Source of the DNA: an uncultured Pelagibacteraceae bacterium
Lineage (GTDB): Bacteria > Pseudomonadota > Alphaproteobacteria > Pelagibacterales > AG-422-B15
Assembly: GCA_902544525.1 (NCBI GenBank)
Contig: CACCCN010000009.1
Coordinates: 1 to 45,967, forward strand
DNA: 45,967 nucleotides
Direction: 5' to 3'
The stretch's first letter is position 1. Each line of letters opens with the position of its first letter. The notes beneath the pieces were generated by a model, which worked only from the letters and a program-made list of their open reading frames with translations, was not told where the DNA came from and ran no database searches. Position numbers and translations under genes: made by a program. This document shows, piece after piece, positions 1 through 11,585 of the stretch.

Positions 1-87
1 CTCGCTTCAAAAGAGACAACTAAACCAACTGTGAAAAAAAAGTCAGTGAAGAAAAAAACCTCTACCAAAACAAAGGAAGAAAAATAA
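1..87 (+). CDS. rplU: 50S ribosomal protein L21, C-terminal end only (partial)
   Basis: The first 28 codons of the window are open in frame 1 and end in TAA at 85-87, directly before the rpmA ATG. The peptide is rich in Lys, Thr and Ser, with no catalytic motif. L21 genes of Alphaproteobacteria often carry such a basic C-terminal extension, and rplU is almost universally the gene just upstream of rpmA, so this is read as the tail of L21, a protein of the large ribosomal subunit that contacts 23S rRNA. The assignment rests on position and composition only because the conserved core lies outside the window. The zero-base gap to rpmA suggests translational coupling. Confidence 0.75.
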   Translation, partial: LASKETTKPTVKKKSVKKKTSTKTKEEK

Positions 88-351
88 ATGGCACATAAAA
101 AAGCAGGGGGTTCGTCAAGAAATGGAAGAGATTCAGCGGGGCGTAGACTTGGCATAAAGAAATTTGGTGGTCAGTCAGTTATACCTGGTAATATAATAGC
201 TAGACAACGAGGTACAAAGTGGCATCCTGGTGATAATGTCGGTTTAGGAAAAGATCATACTATCTTCTCCCTAATTGATGGAGTTGTGAAATTCGGAAAA
301 AAGAAAAACGGCAAGATATATATATCAGTCGCCCCGAATTCAGTTAATTAA
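88..351 (+). CDS. rpmA: 50S ribosomal protein L27
   Basis: Full-length 87-residue L27. The N-terminus [20 protein letters not shown] and the following LGIKKFGGQ stretch are diagnostic of the family. L27 sits near the peptidyl-transferase centre, where its flexible N-terminus reaches tRNA ends. There is no cleavable N-terminal extension of the kind seen in Firmicutes. The ATG follows the rplU stop without a gap, and obgE follows 62 bases later, giving the classic rplU-rpmA-obgE order. Confidence 0.98.
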   Translation: MAHKKAGGSSRNGRDSAGRRLGIKKFGGQSVIPGNIIARQRGTKWHPGDNVGLGKDHTIFSLIDGVVKFGKKKNGKIYISVAPNSVN

Positions 352-413
352 GACCTACTCTTAATTTTAAACTAAAATAACAATTTATTTAATCAAATTA
401 AAATCTTTTAAAA

Positions 414-1388
414 ATGAAGTTCATCGATGAAGCTAAAGTTTTTATCAAGAGTGGTGATGGTGGTGACGGCTGTTTAAGCTTTCGACGAGAAAAATATATT
501 GAGTTTGGTGGTCCTGATGGTGGCAATGGTGGGCGTGGTGGAAACATATATGTCCAGGGTGTCAAAGGCTTAAACACATTAGTTGACTTTAGGTTTCAAA
601 AGCACTTTAGGGCTAAAAAGGGAGTGCATGGTGCTGGTAGAAAGCGTAATGGTGCAGCAGGTAAAGATATTGTTCTTAAACTTCCTCTAGGGACTCAGAT
701 TTACGAAGATGATGAACTAATCGAAGATATAGTCAGTATAAAAAAAATATTGTTATTTGAAGGTGGCAAAGGTGGATTAGGTAACACCAATTTTAAGTCT
801 TCAACAAATAGAGCTCCAAGAAAAATTACCCTTGGTGAAAAAGGTTACGAAGCAGATGTTGTATTTAAACTGAAACTTATTGCTGACACTGGCTTAATAG
901 GATTGCCTAATGCTGGCAAATCTAGTTTCATGAAAAAGCTTACAGCTGCTAAAACTAAAGTTGGAGATTACCCATTTACAACTATAGTGCCAAAACTCGG
1001 GGTTATGAGAAAGGGAGATAGTGAAAAAATAATAGCAGATATACCAGGTTTAATTGAAGGAGCTCATACTGGAACGGGTCTTGGTTTTCAATTTTTAAGA
1101 CATATAGAAAGATGTACTTCAATTATACATATTTTAGATGTTGCTGAGAAAAATGTTGTAAGCAATTATAAAACTATAAGAAATGAACTAAAAAGCTATA
1201 ATGTCGATCTAAAGAATAAGCCTGAAATTGTCGTATTAAATAAATCAGATTTACTAGAAAATGAAGATATTAAAAAAGTAAAAAAATCACTTATGAAAAT
1301 AACAAAAAATAAAATTTATATAATATCAACTATCACTAATGACGGTATTGATGAATTAAAAGAAGTGATTTTAAGAATGGGTTTATAA
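414..1388 (+). CDS. obgE: Obg family GTPase (ribosome assembly)
   Basis: A 324-residue Obg/CgtA GTPase needed for late 50S maturation. Residues 1 to about 156 form the glycine-rich Obg fold (for example GGPDGGNGGRGG). The G domain follows: G1 GLPNAGKSS near 163-171, G3 DIPGL near 209, G4 NKSD near 276. The variable C-terminal domain found in some relatives is absent, which is normal for short alphaproteobacterial versions. The ATG at 414 is preceded only by an AT-rich spacer, with no strong ribosome binding site. The gene ends one base before proB, so obgE, proB and proA are probably co-transcribed. Confidence 0.97.
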   Translation: MKFIDEAKVFIKSGDGGDGCLSFRREKYIEFGGPDGGNGGRGGNIYVQGVKGLNTLVDFRFQKHFRAKKGVHGAGRKRNGAAGKDIVLKLPLGTQIYEDDELIEDIVSIKKILLFEGGKGGLGNTNFKSSTNRAPRKITLGEKGYEADVVFKLKLIADTGLIGLPNAGKSSFMKKLTAAKTKVGDYPFTTIVPKLGVMRKGDSEKIIADIPGLIEGAHTGTGLGFQFLRHIERCTSIIHILDVAEKNVVSNYKTIRNELKSYNVDLKNKPEIVVLNKSDLLENEDIKKVKKSLMKITKNKIYIISTITNDGIDELKEVILRMGL

Positions 1389-1389
1389 G

Positions 1390-2499
1390 ATGAAGATTGA
1401 AGATACCAAAAGAATAATTATTAAAATAGGCTCATCTTTATTATTTAATAGTGAAACAAAAAAACATAATAAAGAATGGCTTATTTCACTTGCTGAGGAT
1501 GTCAACTTTTTAAAAAATCAGAATAAAGACGTAATAATAGTATCATCAGGTGCAATAGCTTTTGGTGCAAAAGATTTAAATTTAGAAATGTCAGAGTTAC
1601 GACTTGATATTCATCAGGCTCTTGCTGCAATTGGTCAAATTAATCTAATGTCAGCTTTTAAAAATGCATTTGAAAAATATGAATCAAAAGTATCTCAGGT
1701 TTTATTAACTCTAGATGATACTGAAAAAAGAAGACGTTCTATCAATGCTAGAAGAACAATAGATAATTTGTTAAAATTAGGTATTGTACCTATAGTTAAT
1801 GAAAATGATACAATTGCTACTAATGAAATTAAATATGGGGACAATGACCGTCTCGCAGCTAGGGTTGCACAAATAACAGGAGCTGATTGTTTAATACTTT
1901 TGTCTAATATCAATGGTCTCTACTCCTCAGACCCAAGAAATAATCAAGAATTGAAATTAATAGACAGCGTAGAATCAATTGATGACGATATTGAAAGTAT
2001 GGTTGGTAAATCAATAACAGAAACTGGTAAAGGAGGCATGAAGACAAAAATTATGGCAGCCAAAACAGCGTTATCAGCTGGATGCCACATGGCAATTACT
2101 AATGGAACTATTGATAACCCTATACAAGCTTTATTCAATGGCAGACCATGTACTTGGTTTACTCCTAATAAAACTCCTCTTGCAGCGCGCAAGCAATGGA
2201 TTGTTGGAACAATGCAAGCCGTTGGTTTTGTTAAAATTGATAATGGTGCTTACAAGGCTTTGCAAAATGGCAGTAGTCTCCTACCAGCAGGTATATTAGA
2301 GGTTTCAGGTGAGTTTGAAAGAGGTGATGCAATAGAAATACTATCATCAGATAAAACTAAAATTGGAATCGGGCTTGCCAGCTACTCATCAGAGGATGGA
2401 AAAAAAATAATGGGACATAAAAGTAATGAAATTGGTAATATTCTAAGTTACTCTTACAGAGAAGAAATGATCCACAAAGATGATTTGGTACTGTTATGA
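1390..2499 (+). CDS. proB: Glutamate 5-kinase
   Basis: A 369-residue enzyme that phosphorylates glutamate in the first step of proline synthesis. The N-terminal amino-acid kinase domain shows GSSLLF near residue 14, SSGAIAFG near 52 and the glycine/lysine segment GKGGMKTKI near 215. The C-terminal region, about 275-360, is a PUA domain, so this is the long two-domain form found in most Proteobacteria. The start lies one base after the obgE stop. The stop overlaps the proA start by four bases (ATGA), so the two proline enzymes are translationally coupled. Confidence 0.97.
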   Translation: MKIEDTKRIIIKIGSSLLFNSETKKHNKEWLISLAEDVNFLKNQNKDVIIVSSGAIAFGAKDLNLEMSELRLDIHQALAAIGQINLMSAFKNAFEKYESKVSQVLLTLDDTEKRRRSINARRTIDNLLKLGIVPIVNENDTIATNEIKYGDNDRLAARVAQITGADCLILLSNINGLYSSDPRNNQELKLIDSVESIDDDIESMVGKSITETGKGGMKTKIMAAKTALSAGCHMAITNGTIDNPIQALFNGRPCTWFTPNKTPLAARKQWIVGTMQAVGFVKIDNGAYKALQNGSSLLPAGILEVSGEFERGDAIEILSSDKTKIGIGLASYSSEDGKKIMGHKSNEIGNILSYSYREEMIHKDDLVLL

Positions 2500-3755
2500 T
2501 TATTAAAGATTATATGGATACAGTTGGCTTAAGAAGTACAGAGGCAAGTCATGAACTTCAGTCTCTTTCTACAGATGACAAGAATAAGCTTTTATTAAGT
2601 ATTGCTGACAGTATCAGATCTAAAAATAATGAGATCATTAAAGCGAATAATGAAGATATTGTTTTAGCTAAGAAAAGTGGTTTGTCAGAGGCTATGATTA
2701 ATAGACTAATGCTTGACGAGATAAGAATAGAAAATATTGCTAAATCTGTGGAGGAAATTGTTCGATTGCCAGATCCTACTGGCCAAACTTTATTTGAAAC
2801 CAAAAGACCCAATGGACTTGAGATAAATAGAGTCTCTGTCCCTTTGGGCGTAATAGGTATTATCTATGAAAGTAGGCCAAATGTAACTGTAGATGCAAGT
2901 GCTCTTTGTATCAAAGCTGGAAACGTTGTTATCTTAAGAGGAGGGAAAGAGTCTTTCAATTCTAATATCAAATTGACTGAAGTAATACAATCTGCTTTTA
3001 CTTCTCATAACTTAAATAAAAATATTGTTCAGTTCATTGAAACAACTGATAGAGCTGCAGTAGATTATATGCTCTCAGAAATGTCAGAAACAATTGATGT
3101 TATAGTTCCAAGAGGCGGTAAGGGTCTCGTAAAGAAAGTTCAAGATATGGCAAGAATACCTGTCATAGGCCATCTAGATGGAATATGCCATGTGTATGTT
3201 AATAAATCAGCAGATTTAAATATAGCAATCAAAGTTATACATAATGCCAAATTAAGAAGGACTGAAATATGTGGTGCTGCTGAAACTCTTCTAATTGATA
3301 AAGAGTTTGCTGATAAAAATTTAAAAGAAATTGTGACTAACTTGTATGAAAGTGGATGTGAAATTAGAGGTGATGATTTAAGTAGAAAGCTAGATGACCG
3401 AATTACTATTGCCTCTGAAAGTGATTGGGAGACAGAATATTTAGATGCAATTATATCTTTAAAATTAGTTAAAGATATTGACGAAGCAATTAAGCATATT
3501 GCTAAATACGGCTCAGGACATACAGAGAGCATTATTACTGAAAATTCTGATATTGCAGAAAAATTTCTCAATAAAGTAGATAGTGCGATTGTAATGCATA
3601 ACACATCAACTCAGTTTGCCGATGGAGGTGAGTTCGGTTTGGGAGCAGAAATTGGGATCGCAACTGGAAGACTGCATGCAAGAGGTCCCGTAGGACTTGA
3701 GGGGCTTACAACTTACAAATATATTGTAAAAGGATCAGGTCAAGTAAGACCGTGA
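2496..3755 (+). CDS. proA: Gamma-glutamyl phosphate reductase
   Basis: A 419-residue aldehyde-dehydrogenase-fold enzyme that reduces glutamyl-5-phosphate to glutamate semialdehyde with NADPH, the second step of proline synthesis. The catalytic cysteine is in RRTEICGAAETLL (Cys near residue 259). Other family signatures are YESRPNVTVDASALC and, near the C-terminus, EFGLGAEIGIATGRLHARGP. Length matches the family. It overlaps proB by four bases, and nadD starts seven bases after its stop. Confidence 0.97.
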   Translation: MIIKDYMDTVGLRSTEASHELQSLSTDDKNKLLLSIADSIRSKNNEIIKANNEDIVLAKKSGLSEAMINRLMLDEIRIENIAKSVEEIVRLPDPTGQTLFETKRPNGLEINRVSVPLGVIGIIYESRPNVTVDASALCIKAGNVVILRGGKESFNSNIKLTEVIQSAFTSHNLNKNIVQFIETTDRAAVDYMLSEMSETIDVIVPRGGKGLVKKVQDMARIPVIGHLDGICHVYVNKSADLNIAIKVIHNAKLRRTEICGAAETLLIDKEFADKNLKEIVTNLYESGCEIRGDDLSRKLDDRITIASESDWETEYLDAIISLKLVKDIDEAIKHIAKYGSGHTESIITENSDIAEKFLNKVDSAIVMHNTSTQFADGGEFGLGAEIGIATGRLHARGPVGLEGLTTYKYIVKGSGQVRP

Positions 3756-3762
3756 ACAAATA

Positions 3763-4308
3763 ATGAAAATTGGAATTCTTGGAGGCTCATTCAACCCTGC
3801 TCATGAAGGTCACTTAAAAATTAGTTTAACTGCTATTGAATTGCTAAATCTTGATAAAGTATATTGGTTAATTACAAAAAAAAATCCACTGAAAACTGAA
3901 AGTGAGTATTTACCATTTGAAATTAGATGTAAAGAAGCTGAGAAGATGATTGGCACTAATAATATTGAACTGAACTATACAGAACAAAAGACTGGATCAT
4001 CTTATGTAATAGATAATTTGCGATACTTAAAAACAAATAACACAGATACTTTTATATTTTTGATGGGTGCAGACTCTTTTATTAGTTTAAATAAATGGAA
4101 AAATTATGAAAGTATATTAGATGAATTCCCAATTGTAGTTTTTAATCGTGAGAATTCTGAAGAAGAGGTTACTAATGGCTTCATTGGGAATAAATATTCA
4201 AAATTTAGATTGAATTTAAGTTCTATAGAACTATTGGATAAAAAAACTCCAAGCTGGATATTCGTTCAAAATTTTGATGAAAGTATATCATCAACAAAAA
4301 TTCGATAA
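3763..4308 (+). CDS. nadD: Nicotinate-nucleotide adenylyltransferase
   Basis: A 181-residue nucleotidyltransferase that adenylates nicotinate mononucleotide to deamido-NAD. The nucleotide-binding loop GGSFNPAHEGH is at residues 7-17, and the second family motif ISSTKIR forms the extreme C-terminus. Many NadD proteins continue for roughly 20-30 residues after this motif; here the stop comes immediately. Some alphaproteobacterial forms are short, so this need not be damage. It lies between proA and rsfS, a frequent arrangement. Confidence 0.93.
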   Translation: MKIGILGGSFNPAHEGHLKISLTAIELLNLDKVYWLITKKNPLKTESEYLPFEIRCKEAEKMIGTNNIELNYTEQKTGSSYVIDNLRYLKTNNTDTFIFLMGADSFISLNKWKNYESILDEFPIVVFNRENSEEEVTNGFIGNKYSKFRLNLSSIELLDKKTPSWIFVQNFDESISSTKIR

Positions 4309-4319
4309 GAAAGAATAAA

Positions 4320-4652
4320 TTGGACCATCTAAAAAACATAATTTCAGACTTAGAATCAAATAAGGCTGAAAATATTATTTCGATGGATGTTTCAAAAAAA
4401 ACATCTATAGCAAATTTTATGGTTTTTGCTACAGGTACGTCAAATCGACATGTTAACGCACTCTCTCAATCTATTTATAGAAATTTAAAAAAATCTGGAT
4501 TTAAAGGTGCTAGTATAGAGGGTGATAATAGTACAGGATGGATAGTTTTAGATTGTGGGGATATTGTTGTACACATTTTTAAGAAAGAAATAAGAGAGTT
4601 TTATAATCTTGAAAAAATGTGGTCAATAAACTTGGAGTCCTATACTGAATGA
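4320..4652 (+). CDS. rsfS: Ribosomal silencing factor RsfS
   Basis: A 110-residue RsfS/Iojap protein, which binds L14 and blocks joining of ribosomal subunits when nutrients are scarce. Family residues are visible in DVSKKTSIANFMVFATGTSNRHV and in GWIVLDCGDIVVHIF. The start chosen is TTG at 4320, eleven bases after the nadD stop, because it gives the usual N-terminal helix; the next in-frame ATG (4383) would remove that helix. The stop TGA overlaps the rlmH ATG by four bases, the usual rsfS-rlmH coupling. Confidence 0.92.
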   Translation: MDHLKNIISDLESNKAENIISMDVSKKTSIANFMVFATGTSNRHVNALSQSIYRNLKKSGFKGASIEGDNSTGWIVLDCGDIVVHIFKKEIREFYNLEKMWSINLESYTE

Positions 4653-5077
4653 AAGTACAAGTTTTATATTTAGACAAATTAAAATTTGATGCTGAAAAAA
4701 AACTAGCTGATAAGTATTTAGAAAGAATAAAATTTGCAGGTAATAAATTAATTAATCCTATAATTCTTAAACACGCAAACACTAGCGAGATAGATCAGGA
4801 ATTAATCACATCTAGCTTTAATATACTTCTTGATGAAAGGGGGCAAAGTTTAACAACACTTGAATTTGCTGAATTACTGATTGAAAGTACGCATAAAAAA
4901 ATTAATTTCTTTATAGGTGATACGAATGGATTTAGTGACATAATGAAAAAAAAAGCAGATTTATTGCTTTCAATTAGCCCAATGACTCTTACTCATTCAT
5001 TTGCTACAATAATTTTATTAGAACAAATATATAGGGCTATAACTATAAAAATTAATCATCCCTATCATAAGAACTAA
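4649..5077 (+). CDS. rlmH: 23S rRNA pseudouridine-1915 N3-methyltransferase
   Basis: A 142-residue SPOUT-class methyltransferase that uses S-adenosylmethionine to methylate pseudouridine 1915 in helix 69 of 23S rRNA. The diagnostic C-terminal half is present: FFIGDTNGF, then LLLSISPMTLTHSFATIILL, EQIYRA and the closing NHPYHKN. It is slightly shorter than the usual 155 residues or so. It overlaps rsfS by four bases, and ctpA follows after only three bases, so the envC-type gene often found here is absent. Confidence 0.94.
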   Translation: MKVQVLYLDKLKFDAEKKLADKYLERIKFAGNKLINPIILKHANTSEIDQELITSSFNILLDERGQSLTTLEFAELLIESTHKKINFFIGDTNGFSDIMKKKADLLLSISPMTLTHSFATIILLEQIYRAITIKINHPYHKN

Positions 5078-5080
5078 CCT

Positions 5081-6220
5081 ATGAAAAAATTATCCATATA
5101 TTCATTTTTAATAGTTCTCTTATTATCATTTTCACTTAGTGCAAGTAATGAAAACCTCTATAAAAAACTAAACACTTTTGGAGATGTATTTGAAACTATA
5201 AGATCAAATTATGTTAGCGAAGTAGATGAGGAAGATGTAATAGAAGCGGCTATCAATGGCATGCTTCAATCACTAGATCCACATTCAGGCTACATGAATC
5301 TAGAAAATTATAAAGAGATGCAAGAACAAACCGATGGTAAATTTGGTGGACTTGGTATCGAAGTGACGTCTGAAAGTGGATACGTCAAAATAATTTCTCC
5401 AATAGATGGTACTCCGGGTGCAAAAGCTGGAGTGCAACCAGGTGATTACATTACTCATATAGACGACGAGAGTATATTTGGACTAAGTCTCACAGAGTCG
5501 GTAGATATGCTTAGAGGTTTGGTGGGTACTAAAGTAAAACTTGGAATAGCAAGAGAAGGTGAGGATGAACCATTAGAAATAACAATTACTCGGGCTATTA
5601 TAACTGTTGAAGCAGTGAAGTTTCGAAGAGAAGGTAATGTAGGATATATAAAATTAATATCTTTTAGTGAACAAGCTGAAAAAGGAATTAAAAAAGCTAT
5701 AAAAAATTTAAAAAGTGAAATTGGTTCTGATAAATTAATTGGGTATATTCTTGATCTTAGAAATAATCCTGGAGGGCTTCTTGGACAATCAATTGCGGTC
5801 ACGGATAGCTTTCTAAACTCAGGAGAAATAGTTTCAACCAAAGGTAGAGATAAATCTGATATTGGCTCTTTCAAAGCGTCAAATGGTGATCTTACAAATA
5901 ATAAACCAATTATTGTACTTATAAATCGTGGTTCAGCTTCTGCATCTGAAATTGTAGCAGGCGCTCTTCAAGACCATAAGCGTGCAATAATTATAGGCGA
6001 ACAATCTTATGGCAAAGGATCAGTCCAAACTGTTTTTCCATTAAATGACAAAAGTGCAATAAGACTAACTACAGCTCTTTACTATACTCCCTCAGGGGAC
6101 TCCATCCATAAAGTGGGAATTACACCTGATATAGAAATTTTAAATGATAGAAATTCAGAAAATAAAATCGATAACCAATTAAATCATGCTTTAGATCTGT
6201 TAACTAAAGAAAAAATATAA
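5081..6220 (+). CDS. ctpA: C-terminal processing protease, S41 family
   Basis: A 379-residue periplasmic serine protease. An N-terminal hydrophobic segment (about residues 4-21) followed by SAS is a likely signal peptide. A PDZ domain spans roughly 85-165 (FGGLGIEVTSESGYVKI, PGAKAGVQPGD). The S41 catalytic domain follows, with the nucleophile serine in GSASASEIVAG near 286-291 and the general-base lysine in GEQSYGKGSVQ near 311. Relatives trim C-termini of envelope proteins and often work with peptidoglycan hydrolase activators. The usual neighbouring EnvC-like gene is missing here, so its partner is unknown from this window. Confidence 0.94.
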   Translation: MKKLSIYSFLIVLLLSFSLSASNENLYKKLNTFGDVFETIRSNYVSEVDEEDVIEAAINGMLQSLDPHSGYMNLENYKEMQEQTDGKFGGLGIEVTSESGYVKIISPIDGTPGAKAGVQPGDYITHIDDESIFGLSLTESVDMLRGLVGTKVKLGIAREGEDEPLEITITRAIITVEAVKFRREGNVGYIKLISFSEQAEKGIKKAIKNLKSEIGSDKLIGYILDLRNNPGGLLGQSIAVTDSFLNSGEIVSTKGRDKSDIGSFKASNGDLTNNKPIIVLINRGSASASEIVAGALQDHKRAIIIGEQSYGKGSVQTVFPLNDKSAIRLTTALYYTPSGDSIHKVGITPDIEILNDRNSENKIDNQLNHALDLLTKEKI

Positions 6221-6227
6221 ACAAATA

Positions 6228-6692
6228 ATGCAGTTAGAAGGCTACAGAAATGGTGTTGGCATGGTTATTTTAAATCAAAATAAGAAAATATTTATAGGTC
6301 AACGTTTTGATAAAGATGAATCTGCTTGGCAAATGCCACAGGGAGGAATTGACAAAAATGAAAATCCACATGATGCGTGTATAAGGGAGTTGACTGAAGA
6401 AACTGGTATATATAAAAACTTTAAAATAATCTATAAGACAAAAAATTGGTATTCGTATGATTTACCAAAAAATCTTCAAAAAAAATTATGGAGAGGTAAA
6501 TACAAGGGTCAGATTCAACAATGGTTTCTAATTGACTTTTTTGGTGAGGATAATGAAATAAATATCAAGACCAAGCACCCTGAATTTAAAAAATGGAAAT
6601 GGGCATCTAAAGATGAGTTGATGAGTTTAATAGTACCATTTAAAAAAAATCTATACGAAAAAACTTTTATTGAATTTTCAAACTTTTTATAA
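6228..6692 (+). CDS. rppH: RNA pyrophosphohydrolase (Nudix)
   Basis: A 154-residue Nudix hydrolase of the RppH/IalA type, which removes pyrophosphate from mRNA 5' ends and triggers decay. The 23-residue Nudix box is complete at about residues 42-64 (starting GGIDKNENPHDA and ending RELTEETGI), matching GX5EX7REUXEEXGU. Other RppH traits are YRNGVGMVILN at the N-terminus and WQMPQGG just before the box. Its last six bases overlap the 3' end of the convergent atpC, so the two transcripts collide tail to tail with no spacer. Confidence 0.95.
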   Translation: MQLEGYRNGVGMVILNQNKKIFIGQRFDKDESAWQMPQGGIDKNENPHDACIRELTEETGIYKNFKIIYKTKNWYSYDLPKNLQKKLWRGKYKGQIQQWFLIDFFGEDNEINIKTKHPEFKKWKWASKDELMSLIVPFKKNLYEKTFIEFSNFL

Positions 6693-7070
6693 GCTTAAAG
6701 CTTTTAAACTATCAATCTTACTTTGAACCTTAATATTATTGTCTGCTGAAGACAGTATACTCTCTAAATCAGCTATTTTTTTATTAACAAAGTCATCGCT
6801 GAGATCTTGCTTCTCAATAAGCTCAACAGCAATAACTAATAAATTGTTTTCACTAAATTGAACAAATCCTTCCGAGATATAAACCTCTTTATTTTCTCCG
6901 TTATCCAGTTTGATAGAAATAAACCCAGGTCTGATAGAGGATATGAAACTGACATGATTAGCTAAAAAGCCAATATCACCTTCTGTTGCAGGAACTGTAA
7001 CAAGTGATGCATTGGCCTCTAAAAACACATTTGAAGGCGTAACAAGTTTTATTCTAAAAATCTCAGACAT
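6687..7070 (-). CDS. atpC: ATP synthase F1 epsilon subunit
   Basis: A 127-residue epsilon subunit of F1, part of the rotor stalk and a regulator of ATP hydrolysis. The N-terminal beta-sandwich is clear (FRIKLVTPSNVFLEANASLV, then VPATEGDIGFLANHVSF). The C-terminal part is helical and charged. It is the last gene of atpHAGDC, starting seven bases after atpD. No clear terminator hairpin was seen before the convergent rppH. Confidence 0.95.
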   Translation of the reverse strand: MSEIFRIKLVTPSNVFLEANASLVTVPATEGDIGFLANHVSFISSIRPGFISIKLDNGENKEVYISEGFVQFSENNLLVIAVELIEKQDLSDDFVNKKIADLESILSSADNNIKVQSKIDSLKALSL

Positions 7071-7077
7071 ATTTTAA

Positions 7078-9407
<2,330 letters not shown>

Positions 9408-9419
9408 ATTTATAAGTGA

Positions 9420-10943
9420 TTAAGCTTTCTTAAATTCCTCAATAGAAGCTGTTATAATTTTTTCAGCATCGTCATCTAAAACACCTGATGAGTTTATTTT
9501 TTCAATTAAGTCTGAGTTTGATGTAGATATTTTTGCAAAGAAATTTCTTTCAAAGTCTTTGATCTGATTAAGTTCTAAATCATCTAGATATCCCTTAACA
9601 CCGGCAAATACAGAAATGACTTGTTCTGCTACTGTCATTGGTGAGTACTGATCTTGTTTAAGAAGCTCGGTAAGTTTTGAGCCACGATTCAAAAGATTTT
9701 GAGTTGAAACATCTAGATCTGAACCAAATTGAGCAAATGCAGCCATCTCTCTGTACTGCGCTAATTCTAATTTAATTGAGCCAGAAACTTTTTTCATAGC
9801 CTTAGTTTGAGCAGCAGATCCTACTCTAGAAACTGAAAGACCGACATTAACGGCAGGTCTTATTCCTTGGTTAAATAGTTCTGTTTCTAAAAAAATTTGG
9901 CCATCAGTAATACTAATAACATTCGTAGGTATAAATGCACTAACATCATTAGCTTGAGTTTCAATAATTGGTAGAGCAGTAAGTGAACCACCTCCATTAT
10001 CATCACTAAGTTTTGCAGCCCTTTCTAGCAATCTACTATGCAAGTAAAATACATCACCAGGAAATGCCTCACGACCTGGAGGCCTTCTAAGCAACAATGA
10101 CATCTGACGATATGCTACCGCTTGTTTTGACAAGTCGTCGTAAATGATAAGAGCATGCATTCCATTATCTCTAAAATATTCTGCCATAGAACACCCAGCA
10201 TAAGGTGCCAAAAACTGTAAAGGTGCAGACTCTGATGCTGTAGCAGCAATTACTGTTGTGTATGACATTGCTCCTGCATCTTCTAGAGTTTTAACAATTT
10301 GAGCTACAGTTGATCTTTTTTGACCTATAGCGACATAAAAACAATAGAGTTTTTTTGATTCATCAGAAGACTCATTAATCGATTTCTGATTAATAATTGC
10401 ATCAATAGCCACTGCTGTTTTACCGGTCTGTCTGTCACCAATAATAAGCTCACGTTGTCCACGTCCAACAGGGATTAAACTATCTATTGCTTTAAGTCCT
10501 GTTTGCATAGGCTCAGATACTGATTGTCTAGGTATGATTCCAGGCGCCTTCACTTCAATTCGAGATCTATTTTCTGAATTAATTGCGCCCTTACCATCGA
10601 TTGGATTTCCAAGCGCGTCAACAACTCTTCCAAGCAATTCTTTTCCCACTGGCACATCCACAATTGAATTTGTTCTTTTAACTGTATCACCTTCTTTAAT
10701 GCCTGAATCACTTCCAAATAAAACAACACCTACATTGTCATTTTCTAGATTTAAGGCCATACCCTTAGTGCCATTATTAAATTCGACCATTTCACCGGCT
10801 TGAACATTGTCTAGTCCATAAATCCTAGCGATACCATCACCAACTGATAGTACTTGACCTACTTCAAGTATTTCAGAATCGGATCCAAAGTTTTTAATTT
10901 CCTCTTTTAAAATTTTTGATATTTCTGATGGTTGAATATCCAT
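9420..10943 (-). CDS. atpA: ATP synthase F1 alpha subunit
   Basis: The 507-residue non-catalytic nucleotide-binding alpha subunit. The N-terminus [19 protein letters not shown], the Walker [10 protein letters not shown] near residue 170, and [20 protein letters not shown] are standard. The start codon overlaps the last base of the atpH stop (TAATG arrangement), so translation is coupled to atpH. The membrane (Fo) genes are not in this window, as is usual in Alphaproteobacteria, where Fo and F1 genes are separate. Confidence 0.99.
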   Translation of the reverse strand: MDIQPSEISKILKEEIKNFGSDSEILEVGQVLSVGDGIARIYGLDNVQAGEMVEFNNGTKGMALNLENDNVGVVLFGSDSGIKEGDTVKRTNSIVDVPVGKELLGRVVDALGNPIDGKGAINSENRSRIEVKAPGIIPRQSVSEPMQTGLKAIDSLIPVGRGQRELIIGDRQTGKTAVAIDAIINQKSINESSDESKKLYCFYVAIGQKRSTVAQIVKTLEDAGAMSYTTVIAATASESAPLQFLAPYAGCSMAEYFRDNGMHALIIYDDLSKQAVAYRQMSLLLRRPPGREAFPGDVFYLHSRLLERAAKLSDDNGGGSLTALPIIETQANDVSAFIPTNVISITDGQIFLETELFNQGIRPAVNVGLSVSRVGSAAQTKAMKKVSGSIKLELAQYREMAAFAQFGSDLDVSTQNLLNRGSKLTELLKQDQYSPMTVAEQVISVFAGVKGYLDDLELNQIKDFERNFFAKISTSNSDLIEKINSSGVLDDDAEKIITASIEEFKKA

Positions 10944-11497
10944 TATGCTACCTCTTTCATTTTAGCTTTTAGTGAGTTTAATTTGCTTTTGATTGTACTA
11001 TCAATCATCTGACTTCCAATTTGAATTTTTAGTCCTGCTATTAATGTTTCATCAACATGTGTATGCAATATAAAATCTGAATTAAATTTTTCTTTTAGTT
11101 TTTGTTTGATTTGATCTTCTTGGGTATCTGATAGTTTTTTTGCCGCAGAAACTTTTGCGTTTTTAATTCCATGCATATCAGCCACTAGATCCTTGAAACT
11201 TGAAATTATTTCACGAATATTGCTAATACGACCTTTTTTTGTGACAACACCAATAAAGTCTTTAGTTAATTTTGAAAATTCAAGTTTATCTGATGCAACA
11301 TTTAAAACGCTCAGTTTATTTATATTTTTTACTGAGGGGTTTTCAATAAAACTGGCTATATCGCTATCCGAAAGTAAAAATTTTATAATTTTCTCTAAAT
11401 CACTCGAAATACTATCTAAAACCTTTGCTTCTTTTGCTAGTTGAAAAAGAGCATTTGCATATCTTGCTGCAGAGGCTGAATGACTAATATTTGACAT
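10943..11497 (-). CDS. atpH: ATP synthase F1 delta subunit
   Basis: A 184-residue delta (OSCP) subunit linking F1 to the peripheral stalk. The N-terminal helical domain begins [13 protein letters not shown], and the C-terminal domain carries [20 protein letters not shown], the best conserved part of the family. It is the first gene of atpHAGDC. The 88 bases between it and priA are AT-rich; I saw no convincing promoter or terminator there, so it may be transcribed with priA or from an unrecognised promoter. Confidence 0.96.
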   Translation of the reverse strand: MSNISHSASAARYANALFQLAKEAKVLDSISSDLEKIIKFLLSDSDIASFIENPSVKNINKLSVLNVASDKLEFSKLTKDFIGVVTKKGRISNIREIISSFKDLVADMHGIKNAKVSAAKKLSDTQEDQIKQKLKEKFNSDFILHTHVDETLIAGLKIQIGSQMIDSTIKSKLNSLKAKMKEVA

Positions 11498-11585
11498 TGT
11501 TGGCTGTTTTTAAGATTAATTTAAAGTCATTGCGTATCATTAAGTCTAGTATTTTTCAAGCACTTGAGTGTCGCATATGTCCTTT

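Noticed and set aside
3140-3604. 154-codon minus-strand frame opposite proA
   Set aside because: Antisense shadow of a highly conserved enzyme; composition is that of reverse-complemented coding DNA.
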